NCBI GenBank assembly: GCA_015832175.1
Contig: WJXW01000012.1
Location: 888,001-952,000 of the forward strand
Length of the DNA: 64,000 nucleotides
Direction of reading: 5' to 3'
Origin: Paraphaeosphaeria minitans
Lineage: Eukaryota > Ascomycota > Dothideomycetes > Pleosporales > Didymosphaeriaceae
Below are positions 1-10,798 of the stretch, piece after piece (position 1 is the first letter of the stretch; every line of letters starts with the position of its first letter). The notes beneath the pieces are model-generated. The model made no database searches. It was not told the origin of the DNA and saw nothing but the letters and a program-made list of their open reading frames with translations. A program made the translations under genes and the position numbers.

Positions 1-1
1 C

Positions 2-1240
2 AAACCACTCGTCGCGGCGAGCGTGCCTCCGCCGTCCATCTCGCCGCCCCTCAACCGAGCAAGCGCATCCCCCTCCATCACGTCTTTGATTGATCCGCCG
101 ACTGTCGCCAACTCAACCTACGCGCAGCCTGCTAGGCTGCAGCACCAATCCTCCGTCACCTCTGCTCCGTTGTCGCCTGCCGCCATGTCAAATCGACCCG
201 GTCCGCTCCTTCCACCTCAGGACAACCAGCAACCACCTCGCCCCGCACCACCTCTAGGCCCCGCACCCATGGAGATCGACTCGGACCCAAGGACTTCGGT
301 GCCCATGAAGAAGACCGACTCGGCGAGCGCGGGCACACTGTCCAACGCCCCGACTCCCCCCGTCAAGGCTCGCCAGAAGGAAGCCCCCCCGCCCCTGCCA
401 ACGGGAAGCGGTTTGCTCTCAGGCACTCCATTTGGCCCTGCTGCCGGCGCAAACGGAAACGGCGCTACCGAACCCTCGGGCGTCAACATCTGGCTCACCT
501 TCCCGCTGAAGGGTCAGACGAACGTCACCATCAACTTTGCTCAGGAGGTGGAGAAGAAGTATGGCTTCGCTGCACTGCATCCTCGAATTGCTGCTCGCCG
601 GGAGCGTCAACGGCAGATAACATCCATGGGCGCTGCGCTCGAGAAGGCTGCAGGTCTGGCTGGATCCGCCGACGACATGTCAGTCGACCTGTCTGACAAC
701 GAGAGCAATGGCGGCAACACGGGTATGGACGACGAGGGTTCCGCAGCGGGCAAGCCAAAGAAACCCCGCAAGAGAAAACAGGAAGAGTACGACAAGGAAG
801 ACGACTTCATCGACGATACCGAGCTGGCCTGGGAGCAGCAAGCGCTCATGGCCAAGGATGGCTTCTTCGTGTACAGTGGCCCTCTCATTACCGAAGAGAA
901 GCCTGCTGTGGAGAGGTATGTGTTCGCTGATCAACCAGGTCTCCACTGCAACATGCTAACAACAAACAGGGCCGATGGGACCGTCAAGCGCGGTCGCGGA
1001 CGCGGTCGCGGTGGATCCAGTCGAGGAGAGACGTCAGGACGTGGCCGAGGTCGCGGTGGCGGCCCAGGCTCACGCGGCGGCCAAACTGTGCGCAAGCCTC
1101 GCGTTACCAAAGCCGACCGTGCCATGATGGAGCAGGAGAAGGCGAAGCGGATCGAATTCAGCCAGCAGCTCGGAAGCAACAGCCATCTTGCCAACATGCC
1201 CGTCACAGCGCACGCTGGTACCGTCCATCCGACCATGTAG
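2..1240 (+). CDS. HPC2: Hpc2/ubinuclein-type HIR histone chaperone subunit (5' end outside window)
   Basis: The frame is open at the left edge, so the true start lies outside. The visible part is Pro/Ser-rich and disordered. At about residues 260-300 follows the Hpc2-related domain, with the acidic core YDKEDDFIDDTELAWEQQ and then GFFVYSGPL. In the family this domain binds the HIR/HIRA complex, which deposits histone H3-H4 independently of replication and represses histone genes. The tail has [13 protein letters not shown] Arg/Gly repeats and a basic KPRVTKADR stretch, probably contacting nucleic acid. A 54-nt intron (916-969, donor gtatgt, branch gctaac, acceptor acag) is a multiple of three without a stop, so unspliced translation adds 18 spurious residues between VER and ADGT. 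The family call is firm; the symbol is by homology. Confidence 0.78.
   Translation, partial: KPLVAASVPPPSISPPLNRASASPSITSLIDPPTVANSTYAQPARLQHQSSVTSAPLSPAAMSNRPGPLLPPQDNQQPPRPAPPLGPAPMEIDSDPRTSVPMKKTDSASAGTLSNAPTPPVKARQKEAPPPLPTGSGLLSGTPFGPAAGANGNGATEPSGVNIWLTFPLKGQTNVTINFAQEVEKKYGFAALHPRIAARRERQRQITSMGAALEKAAGLAGSADDMSVDLSDNESNGGNTGMDDEGSAAGKPKKPRKRKQEEYDKEDDFIDDTELAWEQQALMAKDGFFVYSGPLITEEKPAVERYVFADQPGLHCNMLTTNRADGTVKRGRGRGRGGSSRGETSGRGRGRGGGPGSRGGQTVRKPRVTKADRAMMEQEKAKRIEFSQQLGSNSHLANMPVTAHAGTVHPTM
916..969 (+). other. in-frame 54-nt intron of the Hpc2-like gene
   Basis: Canonical gtatgt donor, gctaac branch site and acag acceptor lie within an otherwise continuous reading frame. The intron splits an Arg codon (AG|G). 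The length is divisible by three and stop-free, so automated gene calls could miss it. Confidence 0.75.
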
Positions 1241-2108
1241 CTGCTCATCGCCGTCAGCATTTCTCTTTTTGATTTCTCTATTCAATGCATGGCGCTGTAC
1301 GATAGATATCCTCAACGGCTCTTCCGCCGGTTGTACCTGTTAGGGCGGACGTCTGCGATTATGAATGGGCATTCCCGGGGTCCAGGCGAGTATGGCGCTG
1401 TTTTGGCGGGACTGGTATAGGTGATGTTGTTTCATTGTTTTAGCATGTGTTGTGGAGTTTGCCTTTGCGCGACCTTGCATCTTTAGCTCAAAAGGATAGA
1501 CGTAATCTTTCGAATGCATATCTGTGTCTTACTTTGAGCTGGCCTTTTACCTCTGCGTCCGGATCTGGCGTCGAGAGCTCCTCTATTCTTTGATTCTGTA
1601 CATGACGCATGTCTATATTCATGTTGCTCACGATCGCTCCATCCTAGAAATGGCCTGTATGCGGTCGCGCGAGGTGAGGTGCGGAGGGATGTCTCTCGTC
1701 TGTACCTTGCACCGAAGTCGTTTTCTGGTTTCCAACTTCATCGTGTCCGCTCCCAATTCAAATGTGAGGGTTGGCATTTCTGTCAATTGGCTGGGCTGCT
1801 CGGGTCCTGGCTCGCTGCTTTCAGTCTGGGGCTGCTGCGCCGCTTCGTATCGGATTTTGGATTTTGGATTCTCGTTTTTTGGATTCACAGTAACAACGTA
1901 TGGTGGAACTAGCTACGCCCCCGACTCGACCGCACCTGCCTTCACCTCACCCGCTCTTTCCCTCTCATCAACCCGGTTACCGTGACTACAGCAGTCCACG
2001 GCACCCAACTTTTCACCTGTTTCACAAGCTACCACCACCACGATCACCACCACCACCTCTTACATTTTTGGTCCACAAATACCAACCTAACCCTCTTGCC
2101 AATCAGCC
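1241..2108. other. intergenic: 3' region of Hpc2-like gene and promoter of next gene
   Basis: No supported gene. The last 150 bases before position 2109 are rich in CCACCAC and CT, typical of fungal promoters and 5' leaders. Small open frames here lack coding character. Confidence 0.6.
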
Positions 2109-3374
2109 ATGGCCGAAGCAAGCGCCGAGAGCCGTGATCGCGCTGCTAGTAGTGCCAAACGCAAACATCCAGATCACTGGGACGGCCTGCTTTCGAACAG
2201 GTCAATGTTATTCTACGACGGAACGTACAAGTGGGATGGCACGGATGGATTCTGGGATGATACTGGTAGTGAGTAACACGAAGCACAAAATATGAGAATG
2301 AGAATTAAGGTATAGTTAGGTACTGATATTGGCAGTTCATCATGGCTTCAACGATCCGAATGACCCAGAGGCATGTCCGCCGACGCCGCGACCTGTGGGC
2401 ACGTGGCTCGAAGACGACGAGGATGTTCGGGTGGTAGAGGGTGAATGTGGTGATCTGTCTGCCGCTGGCAACCAAGAGGAGACCTTGCGTCGAGACCGCG
2501 CACAGGTGCTGAATAATTCCGTCCACGTGGACTTCCTCGCCAAGTTCACCCGGGAAGGCTCCAAGACTGTCCTCATCGACGGAAACGTGCACAAGCAGAA
2601 GCTGCTGCAAGATAACCTGTTCGTGGGTCATCCTGACCGTCAGCGCGTCCTGGGGCAGATTCAAGGCATCATCATCGGACGGCAAGTGTTGGTTGATGGG
2701 CATAATCTGGTTGACAGCTACAAGCTCTGCGATATGGAGGTCCCATTCGCTTCGCTTGCTGATGTTGACGGGCATGCTTTGATAGCAGCCTCGAATGCGG
2801 GAGCAGAGACACGGACCGTGAGCATCGATGAAGAAGAGTTCCAAGGCATGGTGAGCAAGGACATCAATGAGCCAAAACTCTTGCACGAAGATTTCCAGAT
2901 GAAGACTGAGGATGAGCGAGCAAGTATGTCGGTTGTTGTCGATTCCATGGATATATGTTGACCTAGGACCCAGTAGATGCCACAGAAACCAAGTTTGCCA
3001 AAGAATTTCCGTTTGGGTCCAGTCCTTTGTCAGAATGCCCGTCTGATCTGTCCGACTGGGAAATGGAAGACAAGGTAAGCCTGGCGATATGTCTGTTACT
3101 TACAACTGTCCAACTCGTGTATAGATCATGCCGTCCCATCGTGTGGAAACCCCGAGGTTGGACTCGAAGTCAGGATGCAACCGTCCGGTCTACCAAAGCC
3201 ATAAGGACGTCCCAAAGCGCCCCACGCAGAAGATTGTTCGCAGTGATAGCATTGACTCCGCTGTCGGTAAGTTCATATTGCTGCACGTGTAAGGACGCGA
3301 AATAATTGCTTACGATTCTGTCTTCAGAAATCCCGGTCAAGAGGCGTTCCACCCGGATCTTCCTGCAGCGATGA
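2109..3374 (+). CDS. conserved-looking hypothetical protein, five exons
   Basis: I do not recognise the family. Joining exons 2109-2268, 2336-2923, 2974-3074, 3125-3266 and 3328-3374 gives 345 aa with canonical splice sites at each junction. The N-terminus has a basic patch (SAKRKHPDHWDG), then an aromatic stretch LFYDGTYKWDGTDGFWDD. The middle is acidic with no membrane segment or signal peptide; the last exons are basic (VPKRPTQKIVRSD, then KRRSTRIF at the end). For the second intron the acceptor at 2973 was chosen over 2966, because 2966 leads quickly to a stop. The basic ends suggest a nuclear protein, but this is only inference. It is convergent with the following Cbp6-like gene. Confidence 0.65.
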
Positions 3375-3759
3375 TTTCCCGAAGCACTATAATACCACGT
3401 TGCCGATATGGGAGCGTCCTGGCGTTTGGAGGACTTTGGTGCATACAATAACCCCCTTGGCCGTCTTTTCATCCGTATGACGCCCCGCACTGCCTATGCA
3501 AGTACATGCACCGAAAAATGCCTCACATATGGAGGAAATGATCTTGATTTTCTTCTTGTCATTATTCACCCTTGTTTACAGCCAGCAGGCATGCGATGTG
3601 GTGTTGGTGCGACCAGCTGTCTACCAGACCCCATTCCCAATGACGTGATGCAGGTTCTACAGATTACCGATGTTGTCCAGCCAAAATGCGCCTGTTCCAA
3701 ATTTTTCTACACAAACAGCGCCAGGCAAACAAGTCTATCGTACACATGTCCATCGCACA
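3375..3759. other. shared 3' region between two convergent genes
   Basis: Both neighbours end towards this 385-bp stretch. Small open frames are present on both strands, none with homology I recognise. Confidence 0.6.
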
Positions 3760-4233
3760 TTACTGCCATCTGATCTTCATCTTCCATTCATCCATCTTGG
3801 CCTGGAACCAACTCTTCCTGGGTGCACGCTCAATCTCCTCCATCAGGCGATCGTAATGTTCCGGATTCGATGTCGGCTTGAAGACGCCTGGCGATACGGG
3901 GTACTTGTTGCTGTACCTGTTCTCGAGCAGAGAGAACAGGGCATTAATCTGTGGCAGCTCGGCTTGCGGGGTTGACTTCACGACGGGCGCAGGCTTTGCA
4001 GCGGCAGACGAGTCGCCCTTTCTAGCCTCCTCGATGGGCGGCGACACGGGCTTTACACCATAGGGTGTTGCGCGTCGCTCGATGGTGCGTGTGAAGGGCA
4101 GGTTCGGGCGGAGGAGATCCTTGGGCCAGAGGGCGAGGATGCGTGTGTAGTGCTTTGCTATGGTCTGTAGCTCTCAGGTCAGTCGCCGAGTTGCATAGGT
4201 CGCGCAAAAAGCATCACTCACGGACTGTGACAT
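3760..4233 (-). CDS. UQCC2/Cbp6-type cytochrome bc1 complex assembly factor
   Basis: Two exons, 4222-4233 (only 12 nt: M-S-Q-S) and 3760-4164, give 138 aa, the usual size of this family. Exon 2 begins with TIAKHYTRILALWPKDLLRP, the motif-bearing N-terminal helix. The C-terminal half has NALFSLLENRYSNKYP and HYDRLMEEIERAPRKSW, as in fungal Cbp6 relatives. In yeast, Cbp6 with Cbp3 binds newly made cytochrome b at the mitochondrial ribosome exit and feeds it into complex III. The intron (4165-4221) has a gtgagt donor and ctacag acceptor. Divergent from the Bsd2-like gene. Confidence 0.68.
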
Positions 4234-4590
4234 GGTGGTGGTGGTGAAAGTGCAGTCGTTTGTCGGCAACATGCTCGCATCATCCATGAGCTTCGATAGG
4301 CTCGCGGTGGCGCGTAGTCGTGACAAAGCGGTGGCTGAGCCTTCCCCTTTCGGGCGGGTCCGGGTCCCTCCCTCAAGCGCTGCTGCTGCTGCGGTTTGAT
4401 CGGACCTGCGCCCAGCCAGAGCCAGCGATGTGACCGACACCTTCCGCGCCTGACACACTCACTCACTTGCTGTCTACCACACCCACCGTCCCGCCCCGTC
4501 CGTTCGCTTCTTTCCTTTCTATTCCTCCCAACGACAACCTTTACACGCCCGCAGCCCAGCAGCCCAGCACCCCTTCGGCCCAGCGCGACA
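4234..4590. promoter_or_regulatory. divergent promoter, Cbp6-like / Bsd2-like
   Basis: Both flanking genes start from this 357-bp interval. It carries CT/CA-rich tracts near the plus-strand start and no separate gene. No individual factor site is claimed. Confidence 0.5.
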
Positions 4591-5804
4591 ATGGGCCCGC
4601 AGCGATACGAGCGGGTACGTATCAGTCCGCCCCAGGCGCCTCTGCGACATGGCGCCTCCACGCCCCAGGGGCACCCGTACGTAGAGACCACGCGACTGAC
4701 GATGCGATACACACAGGTAGCCGCGAACGACGACAACGATACTGTCGATACACCTCAGAGCCCACAAGCGCCGTTCCCTATCCCCGCCTCGCCACCCCCA
4801 TCGTTCCACAGCCGCACCTCGTCACCGGCCGCCTCACGCCGTCTCCTGTCCGACGACCCGCTAGCCAACGACGCAGACGACACGCTCGCAGACACATTCG
4901 ATGCGGATTCAGACGACGATGAAGACGAGAGCGATGACCGGCAGCGACTCATGCGGGGAACCCCCGAAGAGCAGCCCGAGGCAGAAGACAACACGCTGAG
5001 GCCAGTACGGCCAGGCAGGCAACGAAGCGTGACACAGCTGCCCGTCTTCAACACCGCGACTCCAACTGGAGGCCGAATATACGGCGGAGGACAGAATGAC
5101 GGCGTGTGGGCGAACCTCAGCGCAAAGCCGACAAGAGGCGAGGAGGTAGAGGAGAAACCTCCGGTACGTGCACCTTTGCATCACACCACAAGCAGGCACT
5201 AATCATCGTGCAGACCTACGAACAAGCTGCCGCAGACGCTACGCCCCCGTACTGGGAAACCACGATACTCGCGCCCGGCACTTTCGGCGACGAGGTCTTC
5301 GTCGAAGGCCTCCCCGTCGGCTCCGTCTTCTCCTTCATCTGGAACGTTATGATCTCCATGTCCTTCCAGCTCGTCGGCTTCCTCCTCACGTACCTCCTCC
5401 ACACCACGCACGCCGCCAAAAACGGCTCCCGCGCAGGCCTTGGCATTACCCTCGTCCAGTACGGCTTCACTATGAAATCAACCTCCAATCTCTCGCCCGG
5501 AAACGACTCACCAGGTGGCGGCTTCGACGGCGGCGTCCCTAGCGATCCCAACAGCCACGACTTCGATCCGAATGCGTTGGGTGGCGGTGGAGTCTCTGGC
5601 AACGAGACGCCTACGAGCTCAGACATTAGCAGCAGCGACTGGCTCGCGTACGGACTGATGATTGTGGGGTGGTTCATCTTGATCAAGAGCATAAGTGACT
5701 TTGTCCGCGCGCGGCGGCACGAGCAGCTCGTGCTACAGTCGCCCGACCGGGGGCTGGGCGTTGCCGTGATTGCCGAGGGCGAGAGCCCCGAGAGAAGCGT
5801 CTAG
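4591..5804 (+). CDS. Bsd2/Ndfip family membrane adaptor for Rsp5/Nedd4 ubiquitin ligase
   Basis: The protein has a long acidic, Ser/Pro-rich cytosolic N-terminus (SDDDEDESDDRQRLMRG). The C-terminal membrane domain has hydrophobic segments at VFSFIWNVMISMSFQLVGF, FLLTYLLHTT and LAYGLMIVGWFILIKSI. Bsd2 sits in Golgi/endosomal membranes and recruits Rsp5 to metal transporters and other cargo. Splicing of intron 5164-5213 joins ...EEKPP to TYEQAA and creates PPTY, the PPxY motif that binds WW domains, exactly at the junction. A second, probable in-frame intron is 4615-4716 (gtacgt...acacag, 102 nt). Its removal gives MGPQRYERVAANDDND, closer to family N-termini, and a 353-aa protein instead of 387. 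Confidence 0.85.
4615..4716 (+). other. probable in-frame 102-nt intron of the Bsd2-like gene
   Basis: Donor gtacgt, possible branch gactgac and acceptor acacag. The stretch is stop-free and divisible by three, so it can be read through. Removing it gives RYER-VAANDDND, which resembles the short conserved N-terminus of the family. This is inference and needs transcript evidence. Confidence 0.55.
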
Positions 5805-6057
5805 ATTATCTCGATCATGTTTCGTTTGCCTCTTTTCTACTATCATTTTCTCTCTTTCTTCATTGTAGCAAGCGCTTTTGACATCTAGGGTATGGAGTTT
5901 GTTATTGGGCTGGATGGGTTGGATAGCATGGACCGGTGGGTGTAGGTCACATGCACATGCGCGTTCATATCGAGTACATTTGTGGGGAGGAAGAGGAGGA
6001 TCGTGGAACGGATTGTTCAAGAGAATCAACATGCGCATACGCACGACCTTTTTTCTT

Positions 6058-6097
<40 letters not shown>

Positions 6098-6864
6098 ATA
6101 GGAAGCGTGCGAGGGATCGGAATTGGAAATACGATATCTATTTTCACATCCTTGAGCTTCCTCGAGCTGTCTGCGGTGTGATGGTTGTAATTGACGAGCT
6201 GTACGTTGTGCCTCGGTCTAGCCATCATCCGACCACATGGCCCCAGCAACGCATGTCGGCTACCCATGGCAGCGGAGGCGGAATCTGAGACGGGTCCGAT
6301 GGTGTGTGATTGTGAGGCGCCCCCCCTCCCGGAGAGCTTTTTTGCCCCTTGGGTACCGCGCGTGCTCCCGGGCATTCGAGAGTCTCTTCTATCGGCCGCG
6401 CCAGAGCTTGTGGGTTCGTGCCGTCAACGGGCTATATGGAGTGGGTGAGCAAACATAGCTCGGAGCCGGGTACGGGGAGAGGTGTTCGGCCCGGAGGCTC
6501 TCGATGGTCAAGGACTGGACTGGGCTGGGCAGGGCTGGGCAGGGTTAAAGTGCGTGCCTTCTGCGTTGCTGCCTCTGTAGGGAGGGAGGGCATCGACGAG
6601 GCTGTGTCGGCGGGTTCCTCTTTGGTATGGTTTCGCCGTTGCTGCCCTGGGACGGTTTCGAAGGTAGTGTCGGGGGATTTGGGGTCTTTTCGTCGGGCGG
6701 GTTCCAGGAGGGTGAGGTGCTGTCCAGTGTAGGCGTTCATGTACACCTTGCCACGGGTGCTGAGAATGATGGAGCTGGAAACTATCGCTTCGTGACAATC
6801 CTGATAACCGGCCCGCAATCGTTGTCGTAATTCTCGAGGATGGAATTGGTGGTGGTCGTGCGCT
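5805..6864. other. intergenic between two convergent genes
   Basis: Contains a CT microsatellite (6061-6095) and 3' flanks of the Bsd2-like and Med11-like genes. A minus-strand frame (6432-6953) runs into the Med11 3' end, but I see no conserved motif in it. Confidence 0.55.
6061..6095 (+). repeat. (CT)n microsatellite
   Basis: About 17 uninterrupted CT dinucleotides, ending in ctttcatag. Likely polymorphic between strains. Confidence 0.95.
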
Positions 6865-7461
6865 TCACGTCTCATCCATCTTCCCGTCGTCGTCGTCGTC
6901 GTCCTCCTCCTCCTCCTCACCCTCCTTCGACCTGCGCTCCAAGTCCTCCACAAGCCTCTTCACCTTCTCCAGCACCTCGCCCTCCCCGCCCTCCCGGATT
7001 CCGGCCCGCGCATTTAGCACCCCGATATCAAACTCGCCCAGTCCGCCATTCGTAACGGTCGCCTCGCTGTCCTTGGGCTGCGTCTGCGGCATCCCCGCCA
7101 TCGCCAGCAGCCCGCCCTTGCTTCCAAAGCTCGCATCCTCTTCCCTTACCGTGCGCGCAATATACTTGATCTCCGTCGCAGGAACTACGCCCGCGTCTTC
7201 CAGGTCGTCGACTTGCTTGTGCAGCTCCCTTGCGATGTCGAACACAGCGGCGAAGTACTCCTTTGCGGACGAGGAGATGGCGTCGCGACGGGCTTGCGGA
7301 GAGTCGATCGTGGATGAAGACGAGGGAATAGGCGCGTTGGTGAGCTGCGAGAGAGTGGTCGCTGCGTGGTTGAGGACTGGGGGGAGGCGCGTAGATAGGG
7401 CGGAGAGTGCGCGGATGTGGGCTGTAGCGGTGGAGCGGTAGGCTTCGTTGTCTGCTCCCAT
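6865..7461 (-). CDS. MED11: Mediator complex subunit 11
   Basis: Single-exon 198-aa protein. Residues about 10-45 (HIRALSALSTRLPPVLNHAA) and 65-95 (AKEYFAAVFDIARELHKQVD followed by DLEDAGV) match the two-helix layout of fungal Med11, which has an IRxL helix, then a YF...LRRQI.ALEEAGI helix. Med11 pairs with Med22 in the Mediator head module and links RNA polymerase II and TFIIH to activators. The C-terminus is a long charged helix (VKRLVEDLERRSKEG) ending in an acidic Glu/Asp run, seen in several filamentous fungi. The start is the first Met of the frame. Divergent from TAF5. Identity rests on helix pattern rather than high similarity. Confidence 0.7.
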   Translation of the reverse strand: MGADNEAYRSTATAHIRALSALSTRLPPVLNHAATTLSQLTNAPIPSSSSTIDSPQARRDAISSSAKEYFAAVFDIARELHKQVDDLEDAGVVPATEIKYIARTVREEDASFGSKGGLLAMAGMPQTQPKDSEATVTNGGLGEFDIGVLNARAGIREGGEGEVLEKVKRLVEDLERRSKEGEEEEEDDDDDDGKMDET

Positions 7462-8055
7462 TGCGAAGGAGGGTACCAGATATTACCAGTCGGAGGTACA
7501 GGTGGGGACAGGTGTGGACAGAATTGGGGGGGTACGGTATAGCAGACAGACGAGGTCGCGATGGAAAGAGAGTTCAGTGGGATTGTTGTTCCAAATAAAG
7601 AGGGCGTGCGGCGGTCTATTTGGCAGGGCGAACGAGCTCACCACTAGCATTTGTGAGCAGCGGTGAATGGTGCAGCGGATATGTGAGGGGACTGGACTGG
7701 CAATGATTGTGTGGTGAGTGAAGCGTAGGTAAGAGGTTTAGATAGTGTAGGCTAGGGCTAGGTACAGCAACAGCTCCCCGCAACGAGCTTGGCGCGCACG
7801 GCCGCAGGCAGGCGCGGTCTGGTCTGGCGGCCGTCGCGACTTCCTCGGCGCGATTCACAGAGGAGTGAGCGCGCAGCTTTCACATAGCATACAACATCCA
7901 GAAAACCGACTTCCTTCCTCCATTACCACTCACCCGTTCGCCCACACACGCATCTCCTCTACGTTTACACACGCTCCATGTCCCACGCGACCGAATCCGC
8001 CTCGAGGTGAATGCGACTGTCCGGCGCATCGTGAAAGAGCAAGGAAACCTGTACC
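7462..8055. promoter_or_regulatory. divergent promoter, MED11 / TAF5
   Basis: A 594-bp interval from which a Mediator subunit and a TFIID/SAGA subunit are transcribed in opposite directions. No coding frame is supported. The TAF5-proximal 150 bases are CA/CT-rich. Specific binding sites are not called. Confidence 0.55.
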
Positions 8056-10798
8056 ATGTCCGGGCCCCTGCCAGGGCCTGGGGTTGGACGCGCAATGAAT
8101 GTAGGAAACGGACAACCGAGCGCGGGATTGCCACCGCATAATGGAATGCCACCGCAGCAAAATTCGGTGCCTCCGCCGGCTGGGGGCTCTGCTGGGCCGC
8201 AGTCGCAGCAGAACCTCAACCAAATCGTCAGTGACAAGCTCCTTTCACCTTCACCTTGTTGGTGCTTTACTCTCTCTTTCTCTTTCTCTCTTCTCCCAAG
8301 GTGGCTGGGGTCCACGCAAAATGAACGACAATAGTTTTGTCACACGACCAAAAGCCTTGCTTGCGGCAGTCTGCTTGAAGCATTTTCCCGCTCTTTGTCT
8401 TTGCGCGCACCTCAAATTTGTTTGTCTCGACCGGCCAAGATGTCGGGAACCCCATGTCGTTACATTCCCAATCTTCCCTCGCCGTACGGCGGTGACCGCC
8501 GACCGCAATCTCGAGCCCCGCCGCGCATGCCAAACATAGGACCGCAGACACAGTGCAGACATAGTCCGCACGCTTCGCCACGTCCGCCCGTTTCGGGGTC
8601 CCCAGCCAGCCACATGCCTCCTCCCTCAGAGACTCAAGTTAGCCAGAATCCACAGCCTCCCAAAAGAACCATTCCTGTGTAGGGCTTTGCTGACGAGTTT
8701 AGGTGCTGGAATACCTCAGCAAAAAAGGCTATGTCCGAACCGAGGCCATGCTCCGCAAGGAGTCCGAACCTGCCGCCCCGAATGGCGCGTCTCTTGGAGG
8801 ACAAAGCTCTGATCAGGGTGGCACGAAAGCGACCAAAGCATTTGAGCTGTTGCGGAAGTACATGGACGACATCCTCGACGTATACAAGCCTGAGCTGCGC
8901 AAGTTATTATGGCCCGTCTTCGTCTACTCATATCTGGACCTGGTGCGCGAGTACTTCACCAAAGATGCGGAAGCTTTTTTTACAAAGTACCGCAATACTT
9001 TTGATCGAGATCACCCCCAGGATATCAACGCTCTAAATGCCGTGCGGCTGCCGCCGCATTTGACAACGGACAGCCTCGCGAAGTTATATCTTGAGAACAA
9101 GTACCGCGTGACCATGACCCTGATGCCATTCTACAATCTGGTCCAATTCTTGGAATCCAAAATGTTCGAAGGAGGCCAAGCACTCATAGATGTAATACGA
9201 GACCACATGAACATCGTCACCGTGGACCGAACAGCGACTACCGAGAGAAGCATTGCCGCAATCTTAGCCGGCAGACAGGATGAAGATGAGCTTCCTGCAG
9301 AAGATGAAGGGATTCCCGGCCACAATCCCGGCCATCCGCTCACATCGCGACACGACCCGGAAGCTGATGCTTCCCGGATACGGCTGGCACTTGGGCCGTA
9401 CCCTCTGGACCAGGACTTGCAGGACGACGTGCGCGCGACGCTCCAGGACGAAGACGCTAAAAACGCGCCAAGGTCAGGACAACCTTCACTTGTGGATGAG
9501 TATGAGGCGCGCATCAAACGCGAGCCGACAGACGACGTTCCCTCTCGTGATTTAATACCTCTTCCGCCATCACTCGCCCGAGACGTCTCAATGGAGGTGC
9601 AAAAAGTGGTTGAACACCGCGACCGCTATAGACTGGAGGGTACCAGAACTGGCGGCGTCGGCCCTGGAGTCAGCGTCACCATGTACACCTTCCACAACAC
9701 ATATGATAGGTAATTACAAACCGAATCACTGTCGTGTATTAGGCTAACCAGCAACTCAGCATCAACTGCATTGACTTCTCGGGAGACAATAAGCTCGTTG
9801 CGGCTGGCATGGCGGAATCGTATATTCGAGTCTGGTCAATGGACGGCAGTGCCCTCACGTCTCCCTCCGAAAACACGCAGCCTGCTTCTTCGCGCCGGCT
9901 AGTTGGCCACTCGGGGCCCATCTACGCAGTCGCTTTCTCCCCGGCCACAATTAATCCCGATTCAGCAGGTCCTTCAACATCATCACAGTACCTGCTCTCC
10001 GCATCAGAAGATAAGAGTGTGAGATTATGGTCCCTGGATGTGTGGCAGTGTCTGGTAGCCTATCGCGGTCACGACAACCCCATTTGGGACTTACAATGGG
10101 GTCCTTACGGTCATTACTTTCTCACAGGATCGAACGATCGCACCGCCCGCCTTTGGGCCACTGATCATATTGAGCCACTCAGGATCTACGTCGGGCATGA
10201 GAACGACGTAGACTGCGTAGCCTTCCATCCGAACAACCTGTACGTTTTCACCGGCTCCTGTGATCGGACGGTGCGAATGTGGCACACATCTGGTGGCAAC
10301 TGTCTTCGCTTGTTCACTGGACATACCGGAAACGTCACCTCGATTGCCTGCTCGCCTGACGGCAGAACACTCGCCAGCGCAGACGACCTGGGCAATATCA
10401 TATTGTGGACTCTCGAGACGGGTCGCCGGAAGAAGCGTATGCGTGGGCACGGCAAGGGCGGAATCTGGTCCCTTTCATGGAGCGTCGAGTCCACCATCCT
10501 TGTGTCTTGCGGTGCCGACCAGACAGTGCGCGTCTGGGACGCCACCCAGGAGACGAACGAGTCGACTTCAAAAGCTGCCGACGGCACTGCTGCAGCGAAA
10601 GCCGATGGAGCTTTGACAACCAAGGGAGCATCGGGAGCTCCCGTTACAGGCGCGAAAAAGAATGCCAAAGAATCTGGCGTTACGGCGGATCAGATCAGTG
10701 TTTTCCAAACGAAGGAGAGTCCTGTCTACAAGGTGCAGTTCACAAGGATGAACTTGGTGCTCGCGGGTGGTGCTTACCTGCCACGGCCAACACGATAG
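8056..10798 (+). CDS. TAF5: TAF5, WD40 subunit shared by TFIID and SAGA
   Basis: Exons 8056-8226, 8703-9709 and 9760-10798 give 738 aa. A Pro/Gln-rich leader is followed at about residue 58 by a LisH dimerisation motif (LEYLSKKGYVRTEAMLRKES), split from the leader by a 476-nt intron. Residues about 80-220 form the TAF5 NTD2 domain (LLWPVFVYSYLDLVREYF). From about residue 395 a WD40 propeller follows with repeats ending VRLWSL, ARLWAT, VRMWHT, IILWTL and VRVWDA. The protein ends in NLVLAGGAYLP, as family members do. TAF5 scaffolds histone-fold TAFs in TFIID and SAGA. A low-complexity Ala/Lys insert lies between the last two blades. The family call is certain; the first-intron boundaries are predicted. 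Confidence 0.93.
8227..8702 (+). other. unusually long first intron of TAF5
   Basis: Donor gtcagt and acceptor gagtttag join ...NLNQI to VLEYLSKKGY and restore the LisH motif. At 476 nt it is the longest intron I find here. It holds a Pro-rich open frame (8395-8682), treated as non-coding. Confidence 0.7.

Noticed and set aside
6432..6953. 173-codon minus frame downstream of MED11
   Set aside because: Overlaps the MED11 3' end in another frame, lacks domains and has a low-complexity Arg/Thr start.
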